Of a stretch of DNA of 64,000 nucleotides, positions 23,601-34,000 are shown piece by piece. Every line of letters begins with the position of its first letter. Position 1 is the stretch's first letter. Source of the stretch: Takakia lepidozioides (lineage: Eukaryota > Streptophyta > Takakiopsida > Takakiales > Takakiaceae); contig CM060734.1 in assembly GCA_030704615.1 (NCBI GenBank), forward strand, positions 44,594,042-44,658,041, in the 5' to 3' direction. The position numbers and the translations under genes are program-made. The notes beneath the pieces were generated by a model. That model saw nothing but the letters and a program-made list of their open reading frames with translations, was not told the origin of the DNA and did not search any database.

Positions 23601-26475
23601 CCCCACAAGTGCCACATGGCTCTACCACATGGAAGCCAGAGAAGGGGCAGTTTCATGTTGGCTTGCACACCAGGACCACTACAGGTATTTCATATTCACT
23701 ACGCCTACCTGCAGGCCACTAACATATGGTGACACGAGCCTGCTGGCCAGCCCAATCAACCTCATCCTTCCTAGTATTTTGGCTGGTCGAAGGCCTGCAA
23801 TCCTGGCTGCCATTTACGAACTGGGAACCTAAGGAGCATGGATGAAATATGGATCAGCTACATAATGCAAGATGTAATGGTCCAGATACAATCCCTTACT
23901 TCACAACTATGAACCCTCAATTCTACAGAGATACTGACACCATCACAGGAATTAGACAGCCACCGTTAGTATTTAGTTGCTACTGTGTGGGTGCACCATG
24001 GAAGCAAAGTCTAAAGCAGGAGTATTATTGGCAACACTCCATAAACCCCATGGCAAGCTGGCTGCAGCAGCAAATGTGACAACATTACTGGTGAGAACAT
24101 GCATACATCAGGCATCAAAGGACCGTAGCTCTTGACCAACCATCCACACCAAACAGAAGGAAGGAACTTATACAACGTGCACAGGAAATCCAGGAGAGTG
24201 TATGAGAGAGCAAGAAGAGCTCACCTTTCTATGCCCACCAGGGGACAAGAAGATGAAGCATTCCCTGCAAAACCTTACTGCACAAAAGTGAAGTGCAGCA
24301 ATGTGGAACACATAAATCTTGTCTAGGGCTGCTCAGGATACCAAACTAAATTTTTCTAAAGGTCCAACGTAGCTAAATAAAATTGGTTCTGAAGGCAGTT
24401 ACAAGAACAAAAGTGAAGTGCAGCAATGTGGAACACATAAATCTTGTCTAGGGCTGCTCAGGATACCAAACTAAACTTTTCTAAAGGTCCAACGTAGCTA
24501 AATAAAATTGGTTCTGAAGGTAGTTACAAGAAGCTACTTGGTAATATAGACAGAGCAATGAGAAATAATGAAATCATGAATAGACACTTCACAAAGAGAG
24601 TCACACCAATCACATAGAAGCTATTATATGAAAAATTGCCACAACAAAAACTCATAACCTAGGTGCATTTTCACAAAAAGGGGGAGAGACACTATCACAG
24701 AACACCGGCCACATGCAAGCCCAAAAACTGCGTCCCTAATCAATTTCAAGGAAAGATATTTGTGATAAGGGGAGGTAGATAACGTTTACAACATGCTACT
24801 ACAACAGGAGGAATTAGTACTAACCTGCCATATGAGCAAGATACATAGAGAAGTGAGCCCCCACCGCAGGTGTGATCAGATATGCTGCCAATGTGTTGAT
24901 CCTGTACTCACGACCCAGTTGCATGACCAACAATAGTCAGTTGCGCAACTCCTGACAGCTGCATCTTGCCATGGACAAAAGGAAATAAATAAGAGCTCAA
25001 CACTTGAGAGATGGTCAGTGTACAACAGTGACTGGTCATAGCAGGAGTATTACAATCCCGCCCAGTGCTGGTTTGGAACAGATGATAGAGTTCCTTGATG
25101 TGTGTAGGATGAAAGCCTGTCATCTATCTTTCTTGCCGCAACTCTGTCACCCCCAAAAAGCTCGTAGATTGACGTAAACAATGGCAGAGAGAAGGCGAAG
25201 AGGAGGTACCAGCCAGGAAGGGCACTGAAGACCTGGCTTTCTGGAGTGATGAGCGCATACTGTCTCTCATACACACTCCTAGTAAACCCTGGCAAGTCTG
25301 GTCCCCATAGAGACAGGTTTAGACCTGGTATTCGAATGTATTCATCTCCAAAATGCAATATGGTTGCAAATGCAAGTTTGGTTCTTGCTATCATTTTATC
25401 CTTTCATATACCCTACTTGTGCTCATCATGGCGAAGAAGAGGACAGGGTACCTACGGTGCAGGACAAGATTTTCACACTGTCTGTCCTACAATTTCCACA
25501 GGGCTCATCCCTTCATATATATTTCAGTAGTCCTACATGTAGTTGAAGGTAAAATCAAGCATGTGACATCCCTTTCTCCAGAGAAGTTTGGGGTCCAAGG
25601 TTTGGGATTCAACACACAAGGTCTTAGGTTCATGTAAGCCTTCCTAATATTGCCAGTTGCAGATTCAACTGTTAATTGAGATAGTGAAACTCCAATTTCA
25701 GTAAACTCATTCTTTCACCATCACCTAAATGAAAAGAAGTTAGGTTACTCACTCCTAAAGTGGAGAACGGGGTTTCCAGATGGCAGAGCAGTAAAGCAAT
25801 GTCCCTGCCCAATTACAACTTAAACACATTGAACCACGCTAGCCTGCCCTGGCGCTACACAACGTTTGCTAAGGGTAATCATTCGAAGGCCAAGTACCAC
25901 CGCCTGAGAGTAATACATAATTGACATTGGCGAAAGGTGTGGCCAGCAAGATGAATGAAGGGAGGGGCACCGTGTATTGCTAGGTGAAATCATGTACCTT
26001 CGAGATAAGATGCGGCCAGAGTCGGATGTGTGACTTTGTAGTAAATGTCCGGTGCTACTGTCGTACAGCATTGCTCCAAATTACCCGGCACTACTGCGTA
26101 CACTTGCCATATGATTATAAGTGCATCTTCTGGGGAAATACGATCTGGCTAGGACAATGTAGTAGCATGCTGAACAGCGGACGCCCCAGGCAAGAATTTC
26201 TCAGCATGTGAAATAACAATTTGGATGATATACAGCACGCAACGGAACAAAACGCTACAAATTCGTCAAGCATGCGTTCTGTTGTGCAAGTGGATCTCAC
26301 ATCTGCATTGCAATTCCATAATCTCAGAAGGAAAAAGAACTTATATTCGACTAGATACTTTACTCCGAATTACGTGTGGAAACCATAAGTCACCTTCATC
26401 TAGGCAAGAGCAGAGCGCAGGAGCGAAGGTGTGCAGCAGCAGAAAGAACAACAGCAAGACTGAAAAGTCGGCCAT
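20662..26475 (-). CDS. UGLYAH: (S)-ureidoglycine aminohydrolase, 12 exons
   Basis: Minus-strand exons: 26394-26475, 25210-25297, 24825-24901, 24225-24264, 23448-23517, 22976-23064, 22321-22402, 22081-22137, 21720-21758, 21315-21385, 21072-21125, 20662-20743. All junctions are GT-AG and phases join to 276 residues. It releases ammonia from (S)-ureidoglycine to give (S)-ureidoglycolate, the step after allantoate in purine ureide breakdown, in the ER. An N-terminal signal sequence ([16 protein letters not shown]) is present. Two cupin halves are seen: [20 protein letters not shown] to LVVFERR, then [10 protein letters not shown] to the end. The Mn site of the Arabidopsis enzyme (Glu235, His237, His241, Gln275) maps with a constant offset of 26 to Glu209, His211, His215 and Gln249, all kept. 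The region between signal and DLPGF is shorter than in Arabidopsis (about 298 residues); an unfound small exon between 25298 and 26393 is possible. Confidence 0.94.
24283..24532. repeat. 125-bp tandem duplication in an intron of UGLYAH
   Basis: Two adjacent copies at 24283-24407 and 24408-24532 differ at only a few bases (for example GGCAGTT versus GGTAGTT), so the duplication is recent. It lies between exons 3 and 4, close to the acceptor of the 40-nt exon 4. Confidence 0.95.
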
Positions 26476-27187
26476 CGCTACACCTATATCCAGATAGATG
26501 TCCTTTCTCCTTGCGCCACCTTCCTTCCGTTCGGGAGCATCGCCAACTAACCAGAACAAGACATCGCAGGATAAGATGAGCGCCACACACCGGTCATTCC
26601 TCCGACACACTTATTAGGGGCCGAGGGGCCCTCAAGCTCGGTAACGCTGTCCACTTTACCTCTAAACGGTGACGATAAACTCGGTGAAAAAGCCTCCAAA
26701 AACACAGAGATATCAAAGAGCGATATCAAATGTGAGATCTGCCTAGGTGGAAAGTGGAAACACATTTCAGATCAATGTCTCTGGAAGAAATTCCTACAAT
26801 AAGCTTATACCGCGTGTTAATGCGACAAGTCCCACAGACACCGAGCTTCACGCATGTGCTGCACATGTTGACGCTCGCAGGTAGACTTTGACGAACTACC
26901 CTAAAAAAACTGCGAGTCCGCACAAAGCCGATCGCGAAATTGAACTGAAGCTGCTCGCGATACGTGTTCTCTACAAGCATTCCGTGCCGTAGCTGCGTGG
27001 CAATACACTGGGCCCTTTGTCAATTGAATGTGGACGTGCAGCAAATCTTGACAGTGCGCGTGTAGGTTTTTCTTTTCTGAAACACCTCTGTTTGCTGTTT
27101 GCTCCTGGGAACTCCCCTTTTAAATGCGATGTAGTGTTGTGGATGATCATCGCCCGAGGAGATAGTAGAAGGAACAAGGAGGTGGAG
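26476..27187. promoter_or_regulatory. Shared divergent promoter region of UGLYAH and KCS
   Basis: The two ATGs face away from each other 712 bp apart (26475 minus, 27188 plus), so both promoters must lie here. No transposon insertion is seen. An in-frame upstream extension of the KCS frame starts at 27017, but it lacks KCS similarity and is taken as leader. Confidence 0.6.
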
Positions 27188-28744
27188 ATGGCTTCGAAGA
27201 ATATGACTGGAGTCACGGGCGATGCTAATGGAGAACCAGCTGTCTCAATCAGAATCAGGCCAAGGTTGCCCGACTTTCTTCAGTCAGTGAATCTGAAGTA
27301 TGTGAAGCTGGGATACCACTATGCCATCACTCATGCGATGTTCCTGTTGGTTGTACCTCTCCTTGTTGCGGTGGCTGCAGAGATTAGCCGACTAGGCCAA
27401 AACGATATCAGGCAGCTGTGGGAGCATTTGCAGTTTAATCTTGTAAGTGTGTTGGTCTGTTCGGGATCCTTGGTTTTTGGTGTCACTCTTTACTTCATGT
27501 CTCGGCCCCGACCAATCTACCTGGTCGATTTTGCTTGCTACAAGCCTGAGGATGACAGGAAGTGTGCATACGAGCTTTTCATGGAGCGATCAGCACAGTC
27601 AGGTGCGTTCAATGAGCGCAGCTTGGACTTCCAAAAGAAGATTTTAGAGCGATCTGGCCTTGGCCAAGAAACGTACCTTCCCCGGGCGGTTTTAAGTTCT
27701 CCCCCTAATCCGTGCATGAAAGAAGCTCGCCTGGAGGCTGAGATGGTGATGTTTGGTGCTTTGGATGAGCTTTTCGAGAAGACTGGGGTTATGCCCAAGG
27801 ACATTGGCATCCTGGTGGTGAACTGCAGTTTGTTCAATCCGACTCCGTCGCTTTCGGCTATGATTGTTAACCACTACAGGATGAGAGGAAACATTGTCAG
27901 CCTGAATCTGGGGGGCATGGGATGCAGTGCTGGTGTCATTGCCATTGATCTTGCAAAGGACTTACTGCAAGTGCATCGAAACTCCTATGCGATTGTTGTT
28001 TCCATGGAGAACATAACACTCAATTGGTATTTCGGCAATGACCGATCGAAGTTGGTGTCGAACTGCATTTTTCGCGTGGGAGGCGCGGCCATTCTCCTTT
28101 CTAACAAGAGCAAGGAGAGGAGAAGGGCAAAGTATGAGCTAGTGCACACAGTCAGAACGCACAAGGGGGCAGATGACAAGTGCTTTCAGTGTGTTTTTCA
28201 AGAAGAGGATGAGAGTGGATCTCTAGGGGTCTCTCTTTCCAGAGAGCTTATGGGGGTCGCTGGGGATGCCCTCAAGGCAAACATCACCACTCTTGGTCCG
28301 CTTGTCCTGCCACTCTCTGAGCAGATCCTTTTCTTTGCCACTCTAGTTGGCCGCAAGGCTTTCAACATGAAGATCAAGCCTTATATCCCGGATTTCAAGC
28401 TCGCATTCGAACATTTCTGCATTCATGCGGGAGGAAGGGCTGTGTTGGACGAGATAGAGAAGAACTTGCAGCTGTCTGAATGGCACATGGAACCCTCGCG
28501 TATGACGCTGTACAGGTTTGGAAACACTTCTAGCAGCTCCCCGTGGTACGAGTTGGCCTACACAGAAGCCAAAGGTAGGGTGAGACGAGGCGACCGTGTG
28601 TGGCAGATTGCATTCGGTTCAGGATTTAAGTGCAATAGTGCGGTGTGGCGCGCTCTTCGAAGTGTGAAGGCCCCTGTAATGAACCCCTGGTCAGATTGCA
28701 TTGACAAACTGCCAGTGAAGGTTCCTACGTGGACAAGTCTGTAG
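27188..28744 (+). CDS. KCS: 3-ketoacyl-CoA synthase (fatty acid elongase condensing enzyme), intronless
   Basis: 518 residues from the ATG at 27188; the frame is open from 27017, but similarity starts after 27188. The enzyme condenses malonyl-CoA with long-chain acyl-CoA in the ER elongase complex that feeds cuticular wax, suberin and sphingolipid very-long-chain acids. Two membrane segments lie at about residues 49-65 and 84-103. The FAE1/CUT1 domain begins at [17 protein letters not shown], with the active site in [19 protein letters not shown] (Cys246), [18 protein letters not shown] (His413) and [17 protein letters not shown] (Asn446). The Cys-His-Asn triad is complete and the length fits the family (about 490-530). 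Lack of introns is common in this family. Which chain length it makes cannot be told. Confidence 0.96.
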   Translation: MASKNMTGVTGDANGEPAVSIRIRPRLPDFLQSVNLKYVKLGYHYAITHAMFLLVVPLLVAVAAEISRLGQNDIRQLWEHLQFNLVSVLVCSGSLVFGVTLYFMSRPRPIYLVDFACYKPEDDRKCAYELFMERSAQSGAFNERSLDFQKKILERSGLGQETYLPRAVLSSPPNPCMKEARLEAEMVMFGALDELFEKTGVMPKDIGILVVNCSLFNPTPSLSAMIVNHYRMRGNIVSLNLGGMGCSAGVIAIDLAKDLLQVHRNSYAIVVSMENITLNWYFGNDRSKLVSNCIFRVGGAAILLSNKSKERRRAKYELVHTVRTHKGADDKCFQCVFQEEDESGSLGVSLSRELMGVAGDALKANITTLGPLVLPLSEQILFFATLVGRKAFNMKIKPYIPDFKLAFEHFCIHAGGRAVLDEIEKNLQLSEWHMEPSRMTLYRFGNTSSSSPWYELAYTEAKGRVRRGDRVWQIAFGSGFKCNSAVWRALRSVKAPVMNPWSDCIDKLPVKVPTWTSL

Positions 28745-29340
28745 ATTAACATCGGTCAATCAATGGCCTCCAAGCTCCGAGTCCCAGGAACCACAAAAGA
28801 TGAGGTTTTCAAATTGATACTACTTACCTAGCATTGTTTCGGCATCAAGTGAACTACTCGAGTACGTACAAGCCTGCCTGTAGCTAGTACAGTACAGCTA
28901 GCACAAGTGTCAATACAAGTGTCCAACTTTCAATGAAGTTTCAATATCCAATAGCGGTAAGCCATTCTTTCACGAATGTACTGTTGACAGCGTGCAGCTT
29001 TGCAACCTCATGCAATCCTTTAGGCTGGAGTGAGGAAAATCAGGAGCCATATACGCTTGTAACCGTTTTATGACTTCAGTTAGGAGCGGTGATGATTGAT
29101 TAGGTAGATGAGATGACCTCGGGTGGTCACTGGTCACTCCTTGTAGAATGTTCCTCTTGCAAGTCTATGTGTCCCTTCATCACCTTCCCTTGCAAGCCCT
29201 ACTGCTAGTGTCTACTATCTACCTATTATGAGCCCACATACTCTAGGTGGTATGACATTCATCTTTCTCTATCTGATCGGTAGCATATGCAAGAAGTGAA
29301 GCTGTACGATCTTGTAAGAAACCTAAGAAGTTTACAAGAA
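28745..29340. other. 3' flank of KCS
   Basis: Likely 3' UTR followed by unremarkable intergenic DNA; no gene seen. Confidence 0.45.
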
Positions 29341-29616
29341 AAAGGCTTCATCTTTCAGTCTGATATGCTCACCAAGCAATGAAATTTTGTTTGCTCTTCT
29401 GGCAGTTATCTTCCATGACAAAGTCAAAATCAAAGACCCTATATCTACAATCATTCTAGAATAGAGGCAGCGAAGTATTTGTAACTCTCTGCCGGGGCCA
29501 TCAACCTTCTCCACCGTAACCTGCTGTGCTTTCTCATCGATTCTGAAGACGATGTAGCGGTACATCTTCTATTTAGCTTCATGAACTTGATTTTGCACTC
29601 CTCACTCCCCTGATGC
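29341..29616 (-). pseudogene. Processed pseudogene of actin-depolymerizing factor (ADF/cofilin)
   Basis: Reading the minus strand across frames gives consecutive ADF segments without introns: EECKIKFMKLNRR, YRYIVFRIDEKAQQVTVEKV, AESYKYFAAS, then DCRYRVFDFDFVMEDNCQKS and NFIAW. At least three frameshifts separate them, and stop codons follow SILE and IAW. The first ASG residues are followed by a deletion that removes the usual MAVHD. Active ADF genes carry introns within this region, so their absence points to a reverse-transcribed copy. A LINE remnant in the same orientation lies directly upstream (29740-31020). The C-terminal third of ADF is lost or unrecognisable. Confidence 0.85.
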
Positions 29617-29739
29617 TGCCTTGCCTGGGGGCTATCATAACAAGCTGAGAAAAAAATCATAGTGCAGAAGCACTATCTCCAAACAGATGCTACTAGGAGT
29701 CAACCCGAACAGTGTCCCAAATAGACTGTAAGATGACTG

Positions 29740-31020
29740 AAAGCTAAGCAGAGTCCTGTGGGAGGCAGCAAAGGGCCAGAGAGCCAAAGACCACAGGGAG
29801 GAAACATCCCTTCCTCCTACGGGGCTTGAGATTCAAGTGGGCCTTCATCTTTGTGTCTCTGTTCTTGCAGTGCCTCAATTGATATCCATGTCTTCTCTTT
29901 CACTCCGGGAAGGCCATGGGTTAGGAGAGAATCCAGCAATCTGGAGGATGGTCACTCCAGATGGTCTTGTCCGCAGAAGTCCTTCAACAAAGAAATCCGT
30001 TTCTTCCCCATGAAGAGTCGAATTTGGCAATGATTCCTTCTCTTTTCTTTTGACTGCTTTTGAGAAGTGCTGCAACCACCCGCTCCCACTCTTTTTTCTC
30101 CTCAGTAAAGAAGTCAAAATAAATGACATGCAATATTTTAGAGAGGCAAGGGATCTTGTGCTCAAAGACAACCTTACATGTGCTTTTCCATAAGTGCCAA
30201 AGAGATCTAACTCTAAGAGATATCTGAATTTTAGACCAGATGGCTCGGGTGTACCAACAAATAGTAAACAGTGCTCCAAGGTCTCCTCTATGCCAATGTA
30301 ACAAGATTGACATAGTAATGGAGGATCTAAGAGAGCACCCACAGGGAGAATCCTATTAATCATTCTCCAGATTAAGTATTTTAGAGGAGCAATGCTTCCT
30401 CAATACATCCTTCCAAATCAAAACCCAAGGGATAGGATGGTCCGAGAGATGTGCCCATTTACCATCCCATCTATTCAAGAAATCCAACACAGGAGAGATC
30501 AATGCTCTACCTAATTTAACTGAGTATGAGAAAAAGTAGGAGATTTCCATCTCTACTCCAACACCATTCACCAGGATCATAATCCAGTAAGGAAGTAGAC
30601 CGTCTTAGAACCAGAAAAGCTTAGCATGCGAACACGATTCCAAGAGGTCCTGGAGTGGAACAGGGTTAACAGCTCCAGATATCCAATGAATAATCCTGAC
30701 GTCAATCTAAGTGTCCACCGTGACAGAGATGTTTCCATACAGACAAAACATACTCTGTGAAGAAGCTGTAAAGGTCAAGCAAGATGCAATAATGAGATAA
30801 CGACCATAATGTCACAAGGACGACCTGTGAAACATCCTTTCCACACCAGCCAAACAGGCATCGAGGGGGAGGAGTCCCCAGAAAGCACGAATATTACTGG
30901 AAACAAGTTCCCAACCATGAGCAAATCAGCTGGCACCAATATAGACCTTAGCCAAAAGGAGATTACCTGCATCAACGTTATCCCAAAAGCTCTGAGCTGC
31001 AGAAAACGACCTGCTGTCAG
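29740..31020 (-). mobile_element. LINE remnant, C-terminal region with zf-RVT motif
   Basis: On the minus strand, several frames give LINE-type sequence in order: FWDNVDAGNLLLAKVYIG (about 31010-30960), HLSDHPIPWVLIWKDVLRKH (30480-30400), then INRILPVGALLDPPLLCQSC and YIGIEETLEHCLLF (30360-30260). The C-x2-C then H-C arrangement is the zinc-binding motif after the RT domain. Frame changes show decay. It shares the ETLEHCL signature with the copy at 5061-5880. Confidence 0.75.
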
Positions 31021-31712
31021 GTATTGGAACTCTTCCTACCAGCAGGTTCGGTTTTTTCATACCAGTGGTGATACCATGGGTTGATTTGATGACGGAAACC
31101 CTATGTACCAGACCAACACTGGTTGAAATCAACAAGCTATCACTTTTAAGATTGAGATATAAAGGTTTCATCAGTGAGCAAGAGTAGACGTAGGGACAAC
31201 ATAACATATCTGGGGCTTCTTCAAGGATTACTGGCGATGGTTGTTGCAACATTGCAGACACTCACTCTTGTAAAGCCAAGCCAACAAGGGATTTACATCA
31301 TGCATTAGATTGGTGTACCTCCGATGATTTTATTATGGCAGCAAACTGCTCTTTGAAGACTTGAAATGTAGCTCAGATTAGTCAATATTCTCATCAGCTG
31401 TAACATTAGATCCTTCCTACACACAGCATTCAAGTCGAGGATAAACCTCAGCCCCGAGAGAGAAGCCCATGCACACCTAATACTAGACCTCATGAATCGC
31501 TGAGCTGCTATCTGGGGGACTGTATGCACAACTTGTTTACTCAACGACCCCTTTCATGCTCAGCCACAAGCCGTGGCAGCATGACTGATAATCTCATGAA
31601 GGTCCTCAAGAATGCACCCCAGAATGTGAGCCCCACACCATACCCGCTTCAATTCAAGACTGGCAGACACTACATTGAACAAAGACACCAACCCCCTCGA
31701 ATTTCCAATCCC
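31021..31712. other. Intergenic with a relic of the CTGGTAT MITE family
   Basis: At 31050-31120 the words CATACCAGTGGTGATACC and ACCAGACCAACACTGG are a decayed right end of the element seen intact at 36080-36696. No gene is seen; the left of this stretch may be LINE-derived. The 3' UTR of the next minus-strand gene lies near 31600-31712. Confidence 0.45.
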
Positions 31713-32093
31713 CTACTTCTGGTAACCATCCCCGGGGTCATCATCAATATGATACGCTTTTCCCATGACAAAGTACTTGCCGGGCGTGGGCGGCAAATCC
31801 TTCAATTCAGCTGCAAGAGCCGAAGGCTCGACCTGTTGTTCTTTCACCACAAGATGACGCCGCCGATCCCGTGTATAGTACTTGATGTCATACACATTCT
31901 CAGGCTCAGAATGCGGGATAATTGCTCGCTTGAGCTGCGTGGCTGGTGCGTGCACTCTGTACTCGGTGGCCATGGGCACTGACTCCAGGTACTCAGGTGC
32001 TGCTGTTGGCCCTGTGATTTCCCATGGCTTCTTCACCAATTTCAACAGTCCTTCCGCCTTGCTCACCAAACCCTTCAGAAAATTCCTCGCCAT
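31713..32093 (-). CDS. Small mitochondrial protein resembling complex I subunit B14.5a (NDUFA7)
   Basis: A single-exon 126-residue frame with ATG at 32093; the frame is open three codons further, but from a TTG. The sequence reads MARNFLKGLVSKAEGLLKLV, then KKPWEITGPTAAPEYLESVP, a PATQLKRAIIP stretch, NVYDIKYYTRDRRRH and an acidic tail ending DDDPGDGYQK. The YYTRD-RR motif is the hallmark shared with NDUFA7 of animals, and the plant homologue has similar size and a GGGY-type end. That subunit belongs to the matrix-side membrane interface of NADH dehydrogenase. The identification rests on recalled motifs only, so the exact family name is uncertain, but the gene looks real: biased composition, a conserved-looking frame and a GA-rich leader. 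Confidence 0.68.
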   Translation of the reverse strand: MARNFLKGLVSKAEGLLKLVKKPWEITGPTAAPEYLESVPMATEYRVHAPATQLKRAIIPHSEPENVYDIKYYTRDRRRHLVVKEQQVEPSALAAELKDLPPTPGKYFVMGKAYHIDDDPGDGYQK

Positions 32094-32800
32094 ATCCTTC
32101 AACCTCGCTCTCTCTCTCTCTCTCGGTTAGGGTTTGTCAGGTCAGACAACTGCGTTTCCGTGATGGCTAATAAAACTATTTTACACTCCATTACATTTTC
32201 CTTAAAAATATTTATTACGACGTCTCCAATTTCGATGCCGTCACTGCTGTCGGTAACACGTGTCGTCCTCTGGACCAACAAGACATCCATCCAGAATTCA
32301 TCCCGTAGTATCCTGTCCATCCTAGCTAAAGTGCTGTACTTTCATTGGTCCTGCCTTCCCACGCAGGGTTCTCGAATATGGCACGAATAGTCTCGAATCA
32401 GTGTTTTTTTGGTTTTCAAATTTGGAAAATAACAGGAGTGGATACTGAGTTTTGCAGGAAATAGCCATATTTTCTGTTCATCCACTGAAATTTCGACAGA
32501 ATCATCCTCCTCTGTACGTTCATCCATTTATATCATCCTAGGCGAATTCATCCTCAGTTCTTTTTGGAGAATTTTGGCGATTTCATCCATGAGAAAATAG
32601 GGAATTTGCGACAGAATATTCGATTTGTTTTTTGAGGTCGAAAAAGTGCGAAATTTCACCAGAAATAAAAACACTCTCGATGAACAAGCGAATTAGTTCA
32701 AGACAGGTTTACATGGAATATCTCATCCATATTTAAGAGATGAAACAAACTTTATATATCGAACTAATTGTCGACAAAGAAAGACTCAGCGGCATGTGGC
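32094..32800. promoter_or_regulatory. Divergent promoter region between B14.5a-like and OXLD1-like genes
   Basis: The two ATGs are 707 bp apart and point away from each other. A (CT)n tract at 32108-32126 is (GA)n on the leader strand of the left gene. The middle is invaded by repeat DNA: the 51-bp module at 32420-32471 shared with 20017-20067, then several TTCATCC words (32477-32590). Confidence 0.55.
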
Positions 32801-33289
32801 ATGTCTTTCTTGTTTCTCGCACGCCTGCGTGTCCCGTGGTGTGTGTGTGTATCCACGGGGATGGGCCAAATGGCGTCCCCGACCCGCAGATCGGTGACCA
32901 GCCAAGGCGCACATGGAGATCTGCCAGTAGACGAGGCCCAGAAGATGACGGAGAAAGAGAGAGACGGGTGTGAGTTCGGAAATCGTGAATCCAAGGTGGG
33001 AGTATGCGAGAAGGCACAGGAGAAAGAGGGTGAGGTTGATACCGAGGGTAAGGGTTTGAGATCGCTGACTATGGTTGAATCAACAGGGGGGGAACCGGTG
33101 AAGGAGGATGAGGGGATTGAACGAGCCGGGGAGAAGGAGGGGGAGAGTGGCGACGATCTTGGACCTCCGCCCGAGAGGCCACTTCCAGGCGATTGCTGTG
33201 GCCAAGGATGCGACGTATGTGTGTGGGATAGATACCATGACGAGCTCCGAGACTACAATGAGCTCAAAAAAGCGTTGAAAAAACCCTAG
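32801..33289 (+). CDS. Oxidoreductase-like domain protein (OXLD1 type)
   Basis: The first in-frame ATG at 32801 gives 162 residues. The N-terminal about 35 residues are basic and hydrophobic (SFLFLARLRVPWCVCVSTGM), compatible with an organelle-targeting peptide. A long acidic, Glu/Lys-rich low-complexity middle follows. The C-terminus has the short conserved domain: PPPERPLPGDCCGQGCDVCV, then WDRYHDELRDYNELKKAL. This CCGxGCxxCVWDxYxxEL signature defines the oxidoreductase-like family, whose role is unproven. The cysteine cluster suggests metal or disulfide chemistry. A shorter start at a later Met is possible because the middle is poorly conserved in this family. Confidence 0.8.
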   Translation: MSFLFLARLRVPWCVCVSTGMGQMASPTRRSVTSQGAHGDLPVDEAQKMTEKERDGCEFGNRESKVGVCEKAQEKEGEVDTEGKGLRSLTMVESTGGEPVKEDEGIERAGEKEGESGDDLGPPPERPLPGDCCGQGCDVCVWDRYHDELRDYNELKKALKKP

Positions 33290-33719
33290 TAAATTGAACT
33301 TCAGGGAGAGGGGCGGACGGTGAAGGGGGAGATTCAGGAATAATCGACCTGAAGTTACTCCATATGTGGAAGAAAAGAGATTTTTAAATTTTCTGCAACT
33401 AGTTTGGTTCTCTCTTCACTCGGAGTGTATGGGCATGTTGGTCGGTTGGCCAGCTGTCGGGGGCAGTGGTCATTCATAAAAGGGGAGATGGAAACACATC
33501 AATGCCCCTCAGGGCATTCTCAATTGCATCCTTGCTTCTAGGGGCTGGGGCAGGTACTGTCGGTGGTGCACGTCATGACAGCGGAATTCGAGAGGTTAGT
33601 GCCTGTAAGGTGCCAGCTTTTTTGGCAAATTTTGAATCTGTAGTAATCAATCTATTGGATGTGAGGGGTTTTAAATAGAGTCATGAGCTGCATGTCTCTT
33701 AAGGTGTTATGTACTCGGG
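33290..33719. other. 3' flank of OXLD1-like gene
   Basis: No coding sequence recognised. Confidence 0.4.
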
Positions 33720-34000
33720 AAACGTTGTTTGCCGTAGCCTTGTGGCCATTGACCCAAACTGAGTGGAACACTAAGGGACGGGAACTACCTTTGTCAGGAG
33801 CTGAAGCCCGTATACTTACCTTGGAACAGACAATTAATCCGAGTATTCCAGATATCCTCTAGAAATCCCTTCACAGAAACATCAATCTGCTGTGTGTGGT
33901 TACGACCTCCGAAAGAGGAAGGGGTGAAGTTATTTTGAAAACTCTCACTACTGGACATCCTTCTGGAAATGTTTTTCCCCGTTCTGCTGTTCCCCTCACC
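33720..34000 (-). mobile_element. LINE family B, copy B, 3'-terminal fragment
   Basis: The minus strand gives QIDVSVKGFLEDIWNTRINC, matching copies A (12040-12990) and C (55995-56735). It continues into the shared non-coding tail around GCCGTAGCCTTGTGGCCATT (33730-33750), also seen in short form at 43940-43975. Strongly 5'-truncated, as expected for incomplete reverse transcription. Confidence 0.75.

Noticed and set aside
23980-24075. Candidate UGLYAH exon between exons 3 and 4 (minus strand, after TTTGCTGCTGCAG)
   Set aside because: The 40-nt exon at 24225-24264 fits both phases and the SSSxPxxxIER pattern exactly, so this alternative is not needed.
27017-27187. 57-codon N-terminal extension of KCS
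   Set aside because: Similarity to KCS and membrane topology start after the ATG at 27188; the extension reads like leader sequence.
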